A stretch of 64,000 nt of DNA from Epiperipatus broadwayi. Taxonomy: Eukaryota > Onychophora > Udeonychophora > Euonychophora > Peripatidae. The notes under the pieces were generated by a model. It ran no database searches and had not been told where the DNA came from. It was given only the letters and a program-made list of their open reading frames with translations. Location of the stretch: assembly GCA_028023455.1 (NCBI GenBank), contig JAQFVV010000943.1, positions 62,001 through 126,000 on the forward strand, written 5' to 3'. Every line of letters starts with the position of its first letter. Positions within the stretch are counted from its first letter, which is position 1. The translations under genes were made by a program, and so were the position numbers. Shown here piece by piece: positions 31,463-43,180 of the stretch.

Positions 31463-33778
31463 TATACCGGTTAACTTTTACTCCGTTGATATGAGCATGC
31501 GCATAAAACGAACATGAAGGAAAATATGGCGACATGCCGAAGTAAGAAGAGATTCAAAACTCTACCATAAGTGTTACGGACACAGAAGATGCTTATGGAA
31601 AGGTTGACTCTTACATACCTTTGGGGGATGACTAAATCAACCCCTCGCGCCACTCCCAGAAGGAAATTTAACTCTCCTCCTGAAAGGATATGCAAGTTCA
31701 AATGATATTAGGGCTTGTGTGCCGATAAATAATTATTCATAAAAAAATAATAAATAAGTATCCTCATGCTAAATAGAGATTTAAAACCTGGTAAGATGAT
31801 TTCCCATTTGCTAGCTCAGCGTACTCTTTTCTCAGTGAAAAAATGGGGATCAGAAAACTCGCATAATTAACTAATATGGGGTTAGAGAAAGTAAATGATA
31901 AAGAGAATAAAGAAAAATTATGGCAGTAGTCGCTTTAGAATTATAATACAAATATTTTATTAACTCATTACCCTCACCATTTATGATATAAATACGTTCC
32001 CAGATCGATTAAATATACGAAATAAATATTACATTACATAAATCATATTAATAAACAAAACTATAATCATAAAGAGATATTCAATAAAGCAACAATTAGA
32101 TTAAATAAAGGAAAATAATTATACGTGAGAGAGTGATAGCTGTGGATTATAAATAAACACACATATGCATTATGCTAATACGGAACAATTAAAAAGTTAT
32201 ATACAGGTGTGTTTAGGTACGTATGTACATGAGATATATATTTATGAAATGGGTATTAAATTTAAAATAAAATAAACACAAAAAAAATAGTGTACCCGAT
32301 AAAGTCTATGAGCATTCTTGTATGGGTTTTAAGTGGGCTATATGTTCACCTACTGCGGCAAGGGCTGGACTTGACTGCGTTATAAGTTCATAGAATTGAT
32401 CCACATTTCCTTGGTGCTTGAATCTCGGGTTCACATTTTGTTGGCACAGCAGGAGCGGAGCTGGACGGATGTGCTGAAGTTGGCTTCTATTCCATGATCA
32501 TTTTATTTGCAAGCGAATGCTTGAGTTGCATCTTTAAGTTGGAGAACGGATATTCAACAGGATATTAAATGATATCAATTGTCCTTTATTGGTTTAAGGA
32601 TCCTAGGTTAACAGCAGGCTTCAATGGCATGTTGTAGTTATGCTTCCATCAGAATCAACTGACTGGTTAACTGCTAGGTTATTTCGATGATGGCAAGGTA
32701 TGAGAATCATCATGATTAAAACAGTTGCATGACTTCGTGTTTTTCAGAATAGCATTAACTTCCAAATAAGATTTGCAAATGTGAACTGCTCTCTTTGACA
32801 AGAAAAAGTTAGACTGCCTTCTTTGAAAAGCAAAAGTCAACTCTCTTCTTTGAAAATCAAAAGTCAACTCTCTTCTTTGAAAATCAAAAGTCAACTCTCT
32901 TCTTTGTAAATCAAAAGTCAACTGCCCTCACAATTTCAGAACAGATATCCCACACCTCCATACAATCTCAATTCGGGTATACCCTCCCTGATACAAAAAT
33001 TAATTAAATCTCCTTGTATTGGTTTTACTAATTGTTTTTAAGAATTTTATTTCCAATTAGTTTTTTCTTATTTTTTTTTATATCTCCATTCAGATCACAA
33101 TGAAATGATAATATCTTTTTACCCTTGATTAATTAATATTATCAGAACCGAAGTTTTTTCTGTTTTAATTAAAAAAATTGTTTCATATAATTTGAACATT
33201 CCTATCTTCACGCATTATCGCAAATCTAATTAAACTCTTTTGTCCTGTTAAAATTATTTTAGCATGGACAGGAAGCCACAATGCCTTTAGGCTTTTCTTA
33301 AATTTAAGACAATGACTTGCTCAAATGCAACTGAAGAGAAAATGACCATTAAAACTTCGATTTTGAAATTATTCTTAAATATTTTTAATCAACAGTAATA
33401 TTTAAAATTTTCCTTTTTACATTTTTGTACACTCAAAAAATATAAATAGATAATAACAATTTGTTAAATAAACACTGTTTCTTAAACAAACAAACATGTT
33501 TAAAATTATAAATACACTTTGGAATAATCTTTTACTTAAAAAAAAATAATACAAAAACAAAAATTACAAATACATATTTCTACGCCTTTAAACATCGGCT
33601 TTAAACATATGTGTGTGTGTGAGTTTATATTATCGCCACAGCTCTCTCTTAATTTATAACAAATTTTAATTATATAAATAGTATACACATACCCCATTTA
33701 ATGGCTTTTTATGTATTTTCAACCATTAATTTATCTGACCTTATTTTGTGCTTGGCCACATCAAACGTGCCTGGCACA
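31463..33778 (-). mobile_element. 3' LTR (2.3 kb) of gypsy element 1
   Basis: Matches 38898-41189 from TATACC to GGCACA with only scattered substitutions (about a dozen in the first 400 bp). On the element's strand it runs TGTGCC...GGTATA. The candidate target duplication ATAT precedes it and follows the other LTR. It holds a 27-bp tandem repeat at 32817-32923 in four units. A 76-residue open frame (31471-31701, minus) is kept in both LTRs but has no recognisable motif. Confidence 0.85.
32817..32923. repeat. 27-bp tandem repeat, four units, within the LTR
   Basis: Unit 'tcttctttgaaaa(t/g)caaaa' plus 'gtcaact'. Its minus-strand translation gives 9-residue repeats (DFQRRELTF), a by-product of the period. 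The right LTR has three units (40253-40332). Confidence 0.85.
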
Positions 33779-33800
33779 ATATCCCCCTCTGAGATGAGAT
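33779..33800 (-). promoter_or_regulatory. Polypurine tract of gypsy element 1
   Basis: On the element's strand, AGAGGGGGATAT lies directly before the 3' LTR (TGTGCC), as expected for the plus-strand primer of an LTR retrotransposon. Confidence 0.65.
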
Positions 33801-33863
33801 GTTTAAATGGAGTTTACCATTTTAATGTCTTTATTGTTAATCGTATCTTACAAAAACAATATT

Positions 33864-35612
33864 TTATACTACTGGTTTCAAGGCTCTCACATTGTAAGTG
33901 TCCTTGATCCCTTGCTCTGTCTTAATCTGGAAGGCATTATTTCCTTTGCATTCCACAATTTCAAATGGACCTTCATAAAGGTTACAGAATTTTTTAAACC
34001 GGAATTTCTCCGGTATACTTACATGGGGAGTTCTTACCATCACTCTATCCCCTATTTTGAATTGATGCTTTGATGCCCCCTTCCGTTTCTTTCTCATAAT
34101 GCTCATATTCTGCATTCAGGCATAAGCCTCCTTTCTATCTGTTTCCATGTCCACAGTTTCACCTGTACCTTTGGGTAATTTCGTCTTAAACAACTTAGGG
34201 GCTAGTTTTCCGAAGTGAAGGCATATTGGAGATAATCCTGTGGATTCACTAACAGACCAATTAATAAAGTCTAGTACTCGAGGTAACTGCTTGACCCACC
34301 CTCTATGGTTGTCGGGTAGATAAGTACGAAAAAGTCTCCCTAGCTCCCGCATAACCCGCTCGCAGGGGTTTGACTGAGGGTTGCGGATGGAGGTGAGTAT
34401 ATGTTTGATTCCTTGTTTATTTGTCCACTGTTTCCATTCTTCTGATGTGAAGGGTGTCCCATGATCTGATAGGATGGTCTGAGGTTTCCCTATCCATGGG
34501 AAATGCAGGGATCGCAGTACTTTAGTAGTTTCTCGTGTAGTAGTCCTAGATAATGGATAAGCAGCCACAAATTTGGAGAAAAGGTCATACACCACCAACA
34601 AGTATCTTTTCCGATTGAAGGGTGGCAGAGGACCATAAAAATCGATGGCCATTATTTCCCTTGAGTTTTGAGGTATAATCGACTCCATGGGGTTCACATA
34701 ACTTTTGTTGGGTGGTTTTGCCCTCTGGCATATTTCACACTTGTTCTTCACATACATTATGTCCCGGTGCATCTGTGGCCAATAAAACCAGTGCCTGAGG
34801 CAATATTCTGTTTTTGGGGTTCCGTAATGCCCGTATAAGCAATGGATATATTGAATGAGAGAGTGCTTCATTTTCAATGGTACCACGACCTTCCATTCAT
34901 CTTTTCCTTCTTGAACTTCATAATGCAGTATTTCCTCCCTCAGTGTGTATCGTTGCATGGTCCTTTCGGGTATTGAATCATCTCTTAGGTTTTCGTCCTG
35001 GCACTGCATTATAATTTGATTTAAGCACCCATCATCTCGCTGCTCTACAGCTATCTGAGCTAGTTCATGCTCTATGGATTCATCCACACATAAGGTCATG
35101 TTCGTCATGTATTCTTGGTCCACATTCAAATGCCTTTGCTGGAGAGGCACAGGATGGCAACTTAAAGTATCAGCAACTACATTTTCAGCCCCTTTGCAAT
35201 ACTGAACTGTGTAATTGAACTCCTGGAGGAACAGACTCCATCTCACAAGGCGGCTATTAGTGAGGTAACTATGGTTGAGGAACTCTAAACTCTTGTGGTC
35301 CGTGATCACCACCACTTCACATCCCAATAACATAGGCCGAAATTTCTGGAAAGCCCATACAATGGCTAGAGCCTCCTTTTCTGTGACCATGTAGTTGATC
35401 TCAGGCCCCTTCAATAACCGGCTTATGAAATACAACACCCCTATTCTCCCATCCAGTTGGATCTGAGACAAGGTGACACCCAATCCATACCCGCTACTAT
35501 CAGTTTGAAGTAAAAATGGTTTGCCAAAGTCTGGGTATGTGAGCACAACTGTTTTAAGAAGCTCATCTTGACCCTTTCGAAGTCTTCTTCTTGATCTGCA
35601 GTCCAGTTCCAC
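33864..35612 (-). pseudogene. RNase H and integrase of gypsy element 1
   Basis: A 498-residue frame (34116-35612), then a TGA at 34116-34118, then the same frame to 33864. RNase H: D38 in LLQTDSSG, E80 in TEKEAL, D105 in ITDHKSLEF, D148 in VADTLS. Integrase: zinc-binding H257, H262, C292 and C295 (KCEICQRAK), catalytic D324 in AIDFYGP, D383 in LSDHGTPF and E418 in NPCERVMREL. After the TGA comes the C-terminal SH3-like module (FKIGDRVMVR, YEGPFEIVE). The stop is explicable as one C-to-T change, and all catalytic residues are present. A frameshift near 35.45-35.61 kb separates it from RT. Family: Ty3/gypsy, with RT-RH before IN. Confidence 0.85.
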
Positions 35613-36450
35613 CTCATTTCCTTTCTGAGCAGCTTCAAAAGAGGTTCCATTTGGTCGGCAAATTTTTCACAAAACCTGTTGTAAAAATTGCACATTCCTA
35701 AAAACGACCGAATCTGGCATTTAGTTTTAGGCACAGGAAATTCCATGATGGCCTTTATTTTATCGGGATGAGGTTTAATCCCTCTCTGGCTAACCAGATG
35801 ACCCAGGAATTCAATCTCCTCTGATACGAACACACTTTTCTTCATGTTTATCTTAATCCCCTTTTCCCTGCACTCTCTGAAGAATAATTTCAATTGCTGG
35901 AGATACTCCTCCAGTGATGTGGATGCCACAACTACATCATCCACATACATAGTTACAATTTTCTTTGTTTCTGCTGACTAAACTTGATCCAGACATCTTA
36001 GAAAACTGGCTCCACTGTTGACCAAACCAAAAGGCATTCGGTTAAATTGATAAGAATGCCCTCCATATCTAAAAGCTGTGTACTGACGGTCTGCTGGGTG
36101 CAGCTCTATCTGCCAATAACTGGCAGTCAAATTGAATGTTGAAAAGACTTTCTTTCCTTTAAACTTCATTAATAAATCATGCATGGGTGGAGGGATGGTA
36201 CAATCGGGTATTGTGGCCCTATTGAGTTGCCGGGCATCTAAACACAGCCGGATGGCTCCATTTTTTTTCTTACAATAACTAGGGGATTGCAATAAGGAGA
36301 AGAACATTTTTCAATAATTCCCCACTCCAAGATCTGCTCCAATTGCTTTTCCACCTCTTCTTTAAACTGATGCGGTATAGGGTATGATCGTGCTTGGAAT
36401 GGTTCCCCTGGCTTGAGCTTAATTCTTTGTTGGTACCCCCAATAATCCCA
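35441..36450 (-). pseudogene. Reverse transcriptase of gypsy element 1
   Basis: Two in-frame blocks, 35978-36307 and 35441-35950, are separated by a single TAG at 35978-35980. Before them the N-terminal RT sequence lies in a shifted frame to about 36450. Visible: KKKNGAIRLCLDARQLNRAT, FSTFNLTASYWQIELHP (motif A), RMPFGLVNSGASF (motif B), MYVDDVVVAST (motif C, both aspartates present) and FLGHLVSQRGI. In motif A the catalytic aspartate is asparagine (codon 36131-36133, AAT). So besides the stop and frameshifts, this copy is catalytically altered. Confidence 0.8.
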
Positions 36451-36599
36451 GGATTTTCTGAGAATATATCATTATAGTTCTGCAGCATAGCTTTAATTCT
36501 TTCTTTACTTTCCACAGAGACCGTTCTCACTTCATTCACCTTTTCTACCAGCATATCTGGGGCAGCCTGATTAAGGCAACATGTCCGCTTGTCATGATA

Positions 36600-37144
36600 A
36601 AGCTGAGGGGGTAAAAATCTGTTTTTTTGGCCATTGCATACAACAAGTTCTTTTTCGTAGTCTAGTATACATTTGCTCTTATGCAAGAAGTCTGAACCGA
36701 GCACCACCTCATGGATTAAACTGTTCATTGTTAGAAACACATGGGGGTTACTTGACCGTTGATTTCTAATTGCAGCCAGATTTGTCTTGGCGCAAGTTTT
36801 ACTTTGCGATTGTTTGCTAGTGCTACTTGGGTGAGTTTCAATGGGAGGATCTCGACCTCCGGATTTTTTTTTAATATGTGCTGGTATAATTCCTCTGATA
36901 TCATGGAGATTTGACTCCCTGAGTCCAATAAGGCTGTTCCCTCAACCCCTTCCAGCAACACTGTTATCTTAGGACAGTTATGCGGAATGTAGTTTGGTAC
37001 TCTGTCTTCCCATGAACATACTAAATTTGACATTTCTTTCCCTGTTTTTTTGCTTTCTCCTCTTCTTTTTAGCCTTGCTATGGCTGTACTCTTGTTTTGT
37101 CTCCTTTTCTGATTCCTCTTTATTACTGTGTTGAAGGTATTCAC
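36600..37144 (-). pseudogene. Aspartic protease region of gypsy element 1
   Basis: In the frame 36731-37144, TALLDSGSQISMISEELY has the DSG active site (D at codon 36923-36925) with the following hydrophobic pattern. The conserved second block, VVLGSDFLHKSKCILDY, is in the next frame (36279-36740), so a frameshift lies near 36.73-36.75 kb. The N-terminal part overlaps the end of gag in a different frame, compatible either with programmed frameshifting between gag and pol or with damage. Confidence 0.7.
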
Positions 37145-37802
37145 TCTTTCTCTCCAATCTGTCTTCTATTTCATTTGACGTTTCCCTTCTCATCTCTTTT
37201 ATCTCCCTTGACATCTGGTTGATGTCAAGTCTCCCGGTATTGATAAACCTTTCAATCTTTGCCATCTGTTGTTCAATCTGGCTAACTGTCTGACACAGAT
37301 CCCCTGTTTTACTGACACTTGCCGCTCTGTGCATTTCCAATTTCTCTATCCTGTCGCTACAACTTTTTTCACTTTCTTCAACCTTTTTGCCTATTTCTTG
37401 TATTCTCTTGCATTCTGCTTCCATTACTTGCTGCTTTGTTTGGATTTCTTCCAACCTATCACTATTAATCTGATGGAGGCCCCTACATTTTTCTTCTACA
37501 TCTTGAAACCTTGTTTCAACCCCTAAGGATATTTCTTCCCTAAAGCCATCAAACCTTTTAGCTACATCTCTTACTATTTCCTCTGACCTTTCTTTTAATT
37601 GATTAGACATCTGAGTAAGGTCGAGTCTTATAGTATTTACAAACATCTCCATCATATTCATTAAGTTTTCATTTTCCCCCATGGGTTTTCCTTTATTTTG
37701 AGGCTGGCTTTCTTCTGCCATTTCCTCAATTATTTCATTGTGCTTTTCACTCATATCTATATTTTCTTCCTTTTGCTTTCTGGACTGTGATATTGTCCAC
37801 AT
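36978..37802 (-). CDS. Gag-like coiled-coil protein of gypsy element 1
   Basis: 274-residue open frame. After an acidic N-terminus (EIIEEMAEESQPQ) come long amphipathic stretches with recurrent NTIRLDLTQMSNQL / NTGRLDINQMSREI, suggesting an internal duplication. The C-terminus is very basic (KAKKKRRKQKNRER). No CCHC knuckle is seen; the basic tail may replace it in nucleic-acid binding. Its place just downstream of the leader and before protease identifies it as gag. A plausible start is either M1 or the methionine at residue 17. The protein style matches the coiled-coil regions at 5.6-6.1 and 19-20.3 kb. Confidence 0.6.
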   Translation of the reverse strand: MWTISQSRKQKEENIDMSEKHNEIIEEMAEESQPQNKGKPMGENENLMNMMEMFVNTIRLDLTQMSNQLKERSEEIVRDVAKRFDGFREEISLGVETRFQDVEEKCRGLHQINSDRLEEIQTKQQVMEAECKRIQEIGKKVEESEKSCSDRIEKLEMHRAASVSKTGDLCQTVSQIEQQMAKIERFINTGRLDINQMSREIKEMRRETSNEIEDRLERKSEYLQHSNKEESEKETKQEYSHSKAKKKRRKQKNRERNVKFSMFMGRQSTKLHSA

Positions 37803-38897
37803 ATATAGTATTATTTTCTCAATTGACTATAAATTTGCTTTGTTATATGGCATTAACAATATTTTATTTGATTAACTTTTAAGACTATGGTTTAACGCTA
37901 CTTTGATTAACTTAATTCTATTTATTTATTTCTTTTCATAAAATAATTCAGCGTGCGCTGTACCGAGGTTCCATTATCCCTACCGTCATTTATTTCTCCC
38001 TTCCGAGTTATATTTCAAACACCAATAAAAACATATAAAAAACAAGCTAACATTAAATTGTGCACGTATTGGAATTGTTTTCAAAACAAAACGAAAAGAA
38101 ATTGATCGCGAATAGTATTACGATTCTGAACTGTTTCGTGCCATCAAAAACTAAATTCCCTATCATGCAACTTCACAATTCTACTTTATTTAATAAAGAT
38201 CTACTTTCCCTTTTTACAAAAAAAAATCTTTATTTCCGCAGTCCACCGCTTGTTTTTATACAATACGTTAGTTTACGCTTGTATACTACACTCTCTTTCT
38301 TTCTACAATTGCTTTATTTACTTAACTTTTTTAATTAATTTATTTCTACTATAAATATTTTATATAGCTAAAATAATCTACATCAATAGTACTGTAGCGA
38401 CGAAGGTCGCTTCAAAAACAAAATAAAGATTAAAATTCTTATATATTAAGATTTGAATTATGCCTATATACTGCTGTTTATTTTTATTAAATACGTATAT
38501 ACGACAAAATAAACTTAATCAGTATTATCGTAGTGACAAACGTCACTTAAAAAAAACAAAACAAAATTTAGAATTCTTATTTATAAAGATTCTCAATCGT
38601 AAACTTTTTTTAAATATGCACTCACGGTAATATAATCTAAATGAGTACTACTGTAGTGACAATCGTCACTTCAAAAACAAAACAAAGTTTAGAATTTTAT
38701 TTATTAAGTTTCTCAGTCGTTAACTTCCTTTCTCTTTTTTTTTAAATCTTGTCTCTAACAAAAAATTCATTCCCAATATTTTTGAGATTTTGTGAGATTT
38801 TCCCTTTTCTTTAGTTACGTTTAGTGGCCGTGTCTTTCCTATACTGGCCACGTTAAGTAAGGCTTACACGTTAGGCACCAAAAAAAAAATTCTATTC
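37803..38897 (-). promoter_or_regulatory. Leader (PBS to gag) of gypsy element 1 with three stem-loop repeats
   Basis: A 1.1-kb untranslated leader. Next to the LTR the element strand reads TTTTGGTGCCTAACGTG, a TGG-initial primer-binding site. Three degenerate repeats of about 125-135 bp each start with a 6-bp stem and 4-nt loop: 38396-38411 (AGCGAC/GTCGCT), 38532-38547 (AGTGAC/GTCACT) and 38655-38670 (AGTGAC/GTCACT). The C:G to T:A change is matched on both sides of the stem. By position these could serve packaging or dimerisation of the genomic RNA (inference). Confidence 0.6.
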
Positions 38898-41189
38898 TAT
38901 ACCAGTTAACTTTTACTCCGTTGATATGAGCATGCACATAAAATGAACATGAGGGAAAATATGGTGACATGCCGAAGTAAGAAGAGATTCAAAACTCTAC
39001 CGTAAGTGTTACGGACACAGAAGATGCTTATGGAAAGGTTGACTCTTACATACCTTTGGGGGATGACTAAATCAACCCCTCGCGCCACTCCCAGAAGGAA
39101 ATTTAACTCTCCTCCTGAAAGGATATGCAAGTTCAAATGATATTAGGGCTTGTGTGCTGATAAATAATTATTCATAAAAAAATAATAAATAAGTATCCTC
39201 GTGGTAAATAGAGATTTAAAACCCAGTAAGATGATTTCCCATTTTCTAGCTCAGCATACTCTTTTCTCAGTGAAAAAATGGGGATCGGAAAACTCGCATA
39301 ATTAACTAATATGGGGTTAGAGAAAGTAAATGATAAAGAGAATAAAGAAAAATTATGGCAGTAGTCACTTTAGAATTATAATACAAATATTTTATTAACT
39401 CATTACCCTCACCATTTATGATATAAATATGTTCCCAGATCGATTAAATATACGAAATAAATATTACATTACATAAATCATATTAATAAACAAAACTATA
39501 ATCATAAAGAGATATTCAATAAAGCAACAATTAGATTAAATAAAGGAAAATAATTATACGTGAGAGAGTGATAGCTGTGGATTATAAATAAACTCACACA
39601 TATGCATTACGCTAATACGGAACAATTAAAAAGTTATATACAGGTGTGTTTATGTACGTATGTACATGAGGTATATATTTATGAAATGGCTATTAAATTT
39701 AAAATAAAATAAACACAAAAAAATAGTGTACCCGATAAAGTCTATGAGCATTCTTGTATGGGTTTTGAGTGGGCTATACGTTCACCTACTGTGGCAAGGG
39801 CTGGTCTTGACTGCATTATAAGTTCATAGAATTGATCCACATTTCCTTGGTGCTTGAATCTTGGGTTCACATTTTGTTGGGACAGCAGGAGCAGAGCTGG
39901 ACAGATGCGCTGAAGTCGGCTTCTATTCCATGATCATTTTATCTGCAAGCAAATGCTTGAGTTGCATCTTTAAGTTGGAGAACAGATATTCAACAGGATA
40001 TTAAATGATATCAATTGTCCTTTATTGGTTTAAGGATCCTAGGTTAACAGCAGGCTTCAATGGCATGTTGTAGTTATGCTTTCATCAGAATCAACTGACT
40101 GGTTAACTGCTAGGTTATTTCAATGATGGCAAGGTATGAGAATCATCATGATTAAAACAGTTGCATGACTTTGTGTTTTTCAGAATAGCATTAGCTTCCC
40201 AATAAGATTTGCAAATGTGAACTGCTCTCTTTGACAAGAAAAAGTTAGACTGCCTTCTTTGAAAAGCAAAAGTCAACTCTCTTCTTTGAAAATCAAAAGT
40301 CAACTCTCTTCTTTGTAAATCAAAAGTCAACTGCCATCGTAATTTCAGAACAGATATCCCACACCTCCATACAATCTCAATTCGGGTATACCCTCCCTGA
40401 TACAAAAATTAATTAAATCTCCTTGTATTGGTTTTACTAATTGTTTTTAAGAATTTTATTTCCAATTAGTTTTTTCTTATTTTTTTTTTTATATCTCCAT
40501 TCAGATCACAATGAAATGATAACATCTTTTTACCCTTGATTAATTAATATTATCAGAACCGAAGTTTTTTCTGTTTTAATTAAAAAAATTGTTTCATATA
40601 ATTTGAAAATTCCTCTCTTCACGCATTATCGCAAATCTAATTAAACTCTTTTGTCCTGTTAAAATTATTTTAGCATGGACAGGAAGCCACAATGCCTTTA
40701 GGCTTTTCTTAAATTTAAGACAATGACTTGCTCAAATGCAACTGAAGAGAAAATGACCATTAAAACTTCGATTTTGAAATTATTTTTAAATATTTTTAAT
40801 CAACAGTAATATTTAAAATTTTCCTTTTTACATTTTTGTACACTCAAAAAATATAAATAGATAATAACAATTTGTTAAATAAACACTGTTTCTTAAACAA
40901 ACAAACATGTTTAAAATTATAAATACACTTTGGAATAATCTTTTACTTAAAAAAAAATAATACAAAAACAAAAATTACAAATACATATTTCTACACCTTT
41001 AAACATCAGCTTTAAACATATGTGTGTGTGTGTTCATATTATTGCCACAGCTCTCTCTCTTAATTTATAACAAATTTTAATTATATAAATAGTATACACA
41101 TACCCCATTTAATGGCTTTTTACGTATTTTCGACCATTAATTTATCTGACCTTATTTTGTGCTTGGCCACATCAAACGTGCCTGGCACA
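38898..41189 (-). mobile_element. 5' LTR (2.3 kb) of gypsy element 1
   Basis: Partner of 31463-33778; 2292 bp against 2316 bp, the difference mainly one fewer 27-bp unit. Followed by ATAT, the candidate target duplication. The element is on the minus strand, so transcription would start here. I could not fix a promoter within it. Confidence 0.85.
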
Positions 41190-41583
41190 ATATATTGTTT
41201 ATTGATAAAACATTTATATTTCATTTGGACTAACAAAATAATATAATTTCAAATTACATGGCTAATATAACTCTTTCATTCCATTACTACCAACATTTGA
41301 AAAATTAATTTTTGGTTTTAAAAATCCATTAGTCATTTTGGAATTCAGAACTTCTCACATACAATTTGTTTACATTTTCTATTAACAAAAATAGTTCACT
41401 TGTTTTCATTCAATAATAAAATATTTACATTGCTATCTTATTTTGTTTTTAATGATTTTTCATAGATAAGTCATATTATACATATATTAGATGGTATTAT
41501 GTAATTTGACAATTAAGGATGTAACAATAATTTATTTAAAAGAAGAATTTTTTAATTTTTGTTTGTTCAATCTATTTTATATA
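41190..41583. other. AT-rich DNA, no feature
   Basis: Between the gypsy 5' LTR and the next inverted repeat. Nothing was recognised. Confidence 0.5.
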
Positions 41584-41620
41584 TAATGAGCATGCCAATC
41601 ACTTTTAACAAGCTTTTCAG

Positions 41621-41682
41621 AATATTCCTATCTTCAGACCAGTTTCTAGCTCTGGCTTTCATCAGTGAGGCACTAGGATATT
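41621..41682 (-). ncRNA. Type I hammerhead ribozyme (best preserved)
   Basis: Minus strand: helix I AATAT+CCTA+CA pairs with TG+TAGG+ATATT, with internal loops on both sides. The canonical core CTGATGA is at 41665-41659. Helix II is AGC/GCT around CAGA, GAAAC is at 41646-41642, helix III is a single A-U plus C-G around UG, and GTC at 41639-41637 is the cleavage triplet. Only an extra A on each side of helix II departs from consensus. Very short helix III is typical of PLE and retrozyme hammerheads, which are reported to cleave best as dimers. Confidence 0.75.
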
Positions 41683-42004
41683 GAAGCAATAGATTTAAAA
41701 TACCAGGTCAAGCCCAGCACTTTATCTAATGTTTAATTATTAAATAGAAAATCTGAAATTTTCAGGCATTTCAAATCCAGCTATCTAACTTAAACAGCTC
41801 TTAAGGTTTTGGTGATTTTATAATGCTAGAGCTATTAATATGTGACATATCTTAACTTAGGTCAGTCCTGTATGGCTATTTAAATTCAATTGATTGCTGG
41901 ATTTGATGACATATAAATGTCTAAAAATCTCATATTTTTTTACTTAATAGTTAAACATTAGATAAAGTGCTGGGCTTGATCTGTTATTTTAAATCTAATG
42001 CATC

Positions 42005-42066
42005 AATATACTAGTACCTCACTGATGAAAGCTAGATCTCAAACTGATCTGAGAATAGGGATGTTC
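42005..42066 (+). ncRNA. Hammerhead ribozyme remnant, right arm
   Basis: Core CTGATGA at 42022-42028 is intact, but GAAA has become CAAA, the helix III/cleavage segment reads TGATC for TGGTC, and helix II is weakened (AGC/TCT). Probably inactive partner of 41621-41682. Confidence 0.6.
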
Positions 42067-42141
42067 TGAAAAGCTTATTAAGAGCTATTGGCAAGCTCAT
42101 TGTATAAAATTTATAATACAAACTTATTAAATTAAGTCAAT

Positions 42142-42978
<837 letters not shown>

Positions 42979-43180
42979 AATGCTTATAATACTTTTTTCA
43001 TATACACTTCAATGCAAACAAATTTTCTTAAAAAAATTTCTTTATTTTCCTTACAGTTTTGACTGTTTACATAAAGCTCTGATGAAGACTGCTGGATGGG
43101 CAAAACTGTAAGGAAAATAAAGAATTTTTTAAAGAAAATTTGTTTGCATTGAAGTATATATGAAAGAAGTATTATAAGTT
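42979..43180. repeat. Short inverted repeat with hammerhead-like loop
   Basis: Arms of about 80 bp ('tgcttataatac...ccttacagttttg' and its reverse complement) flank a 40-bp loop containing CTCTGATGAAGACTGCTGG. CTGATGA (43079-43085) is followed by a possible G-rich/C-rich helix II and AAAAC-TGTA. The order resembles a hammerhead with GAAA decayed to AAAA, but helix I competes with the arm pairing itself, so I rate the ribozyme weakly. Confidence 0.55.

Larger units (their letters stand above)
41584..42108. repeat. Inverted repeat with a hammerhead in each arm
   Basis: The arms, about 41584-41795 and 41885-42108, are imperfect reverse complements around a 90-bp loop. Each arm reads outward through a type I hammerhead and then an 'aagcttatt...agagctattggcaagctcat' tail. 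That tail resembles the ends of the 8.59-9.48 kb unit, so the two belong to one family. No protein frame is present. A long (TA)n follows 35 bp after the right arm. Confidence 0.8.

Noticed and set aside
31471-31701. 76-residue frame conserved in both LTRs (31471-31701 and 38906-39136)
   Set aside because: Conservation is explained by the LTR pair; no recognisable domain, so not called as a gene.
32679-32921. Open frame with 9-residue repeats (DFQRRELTF), also at 40115-40405
   Set aside because: It is the translation of the 27-bp tandem repeat inside both LTRs; no start context or motif supports a gene.
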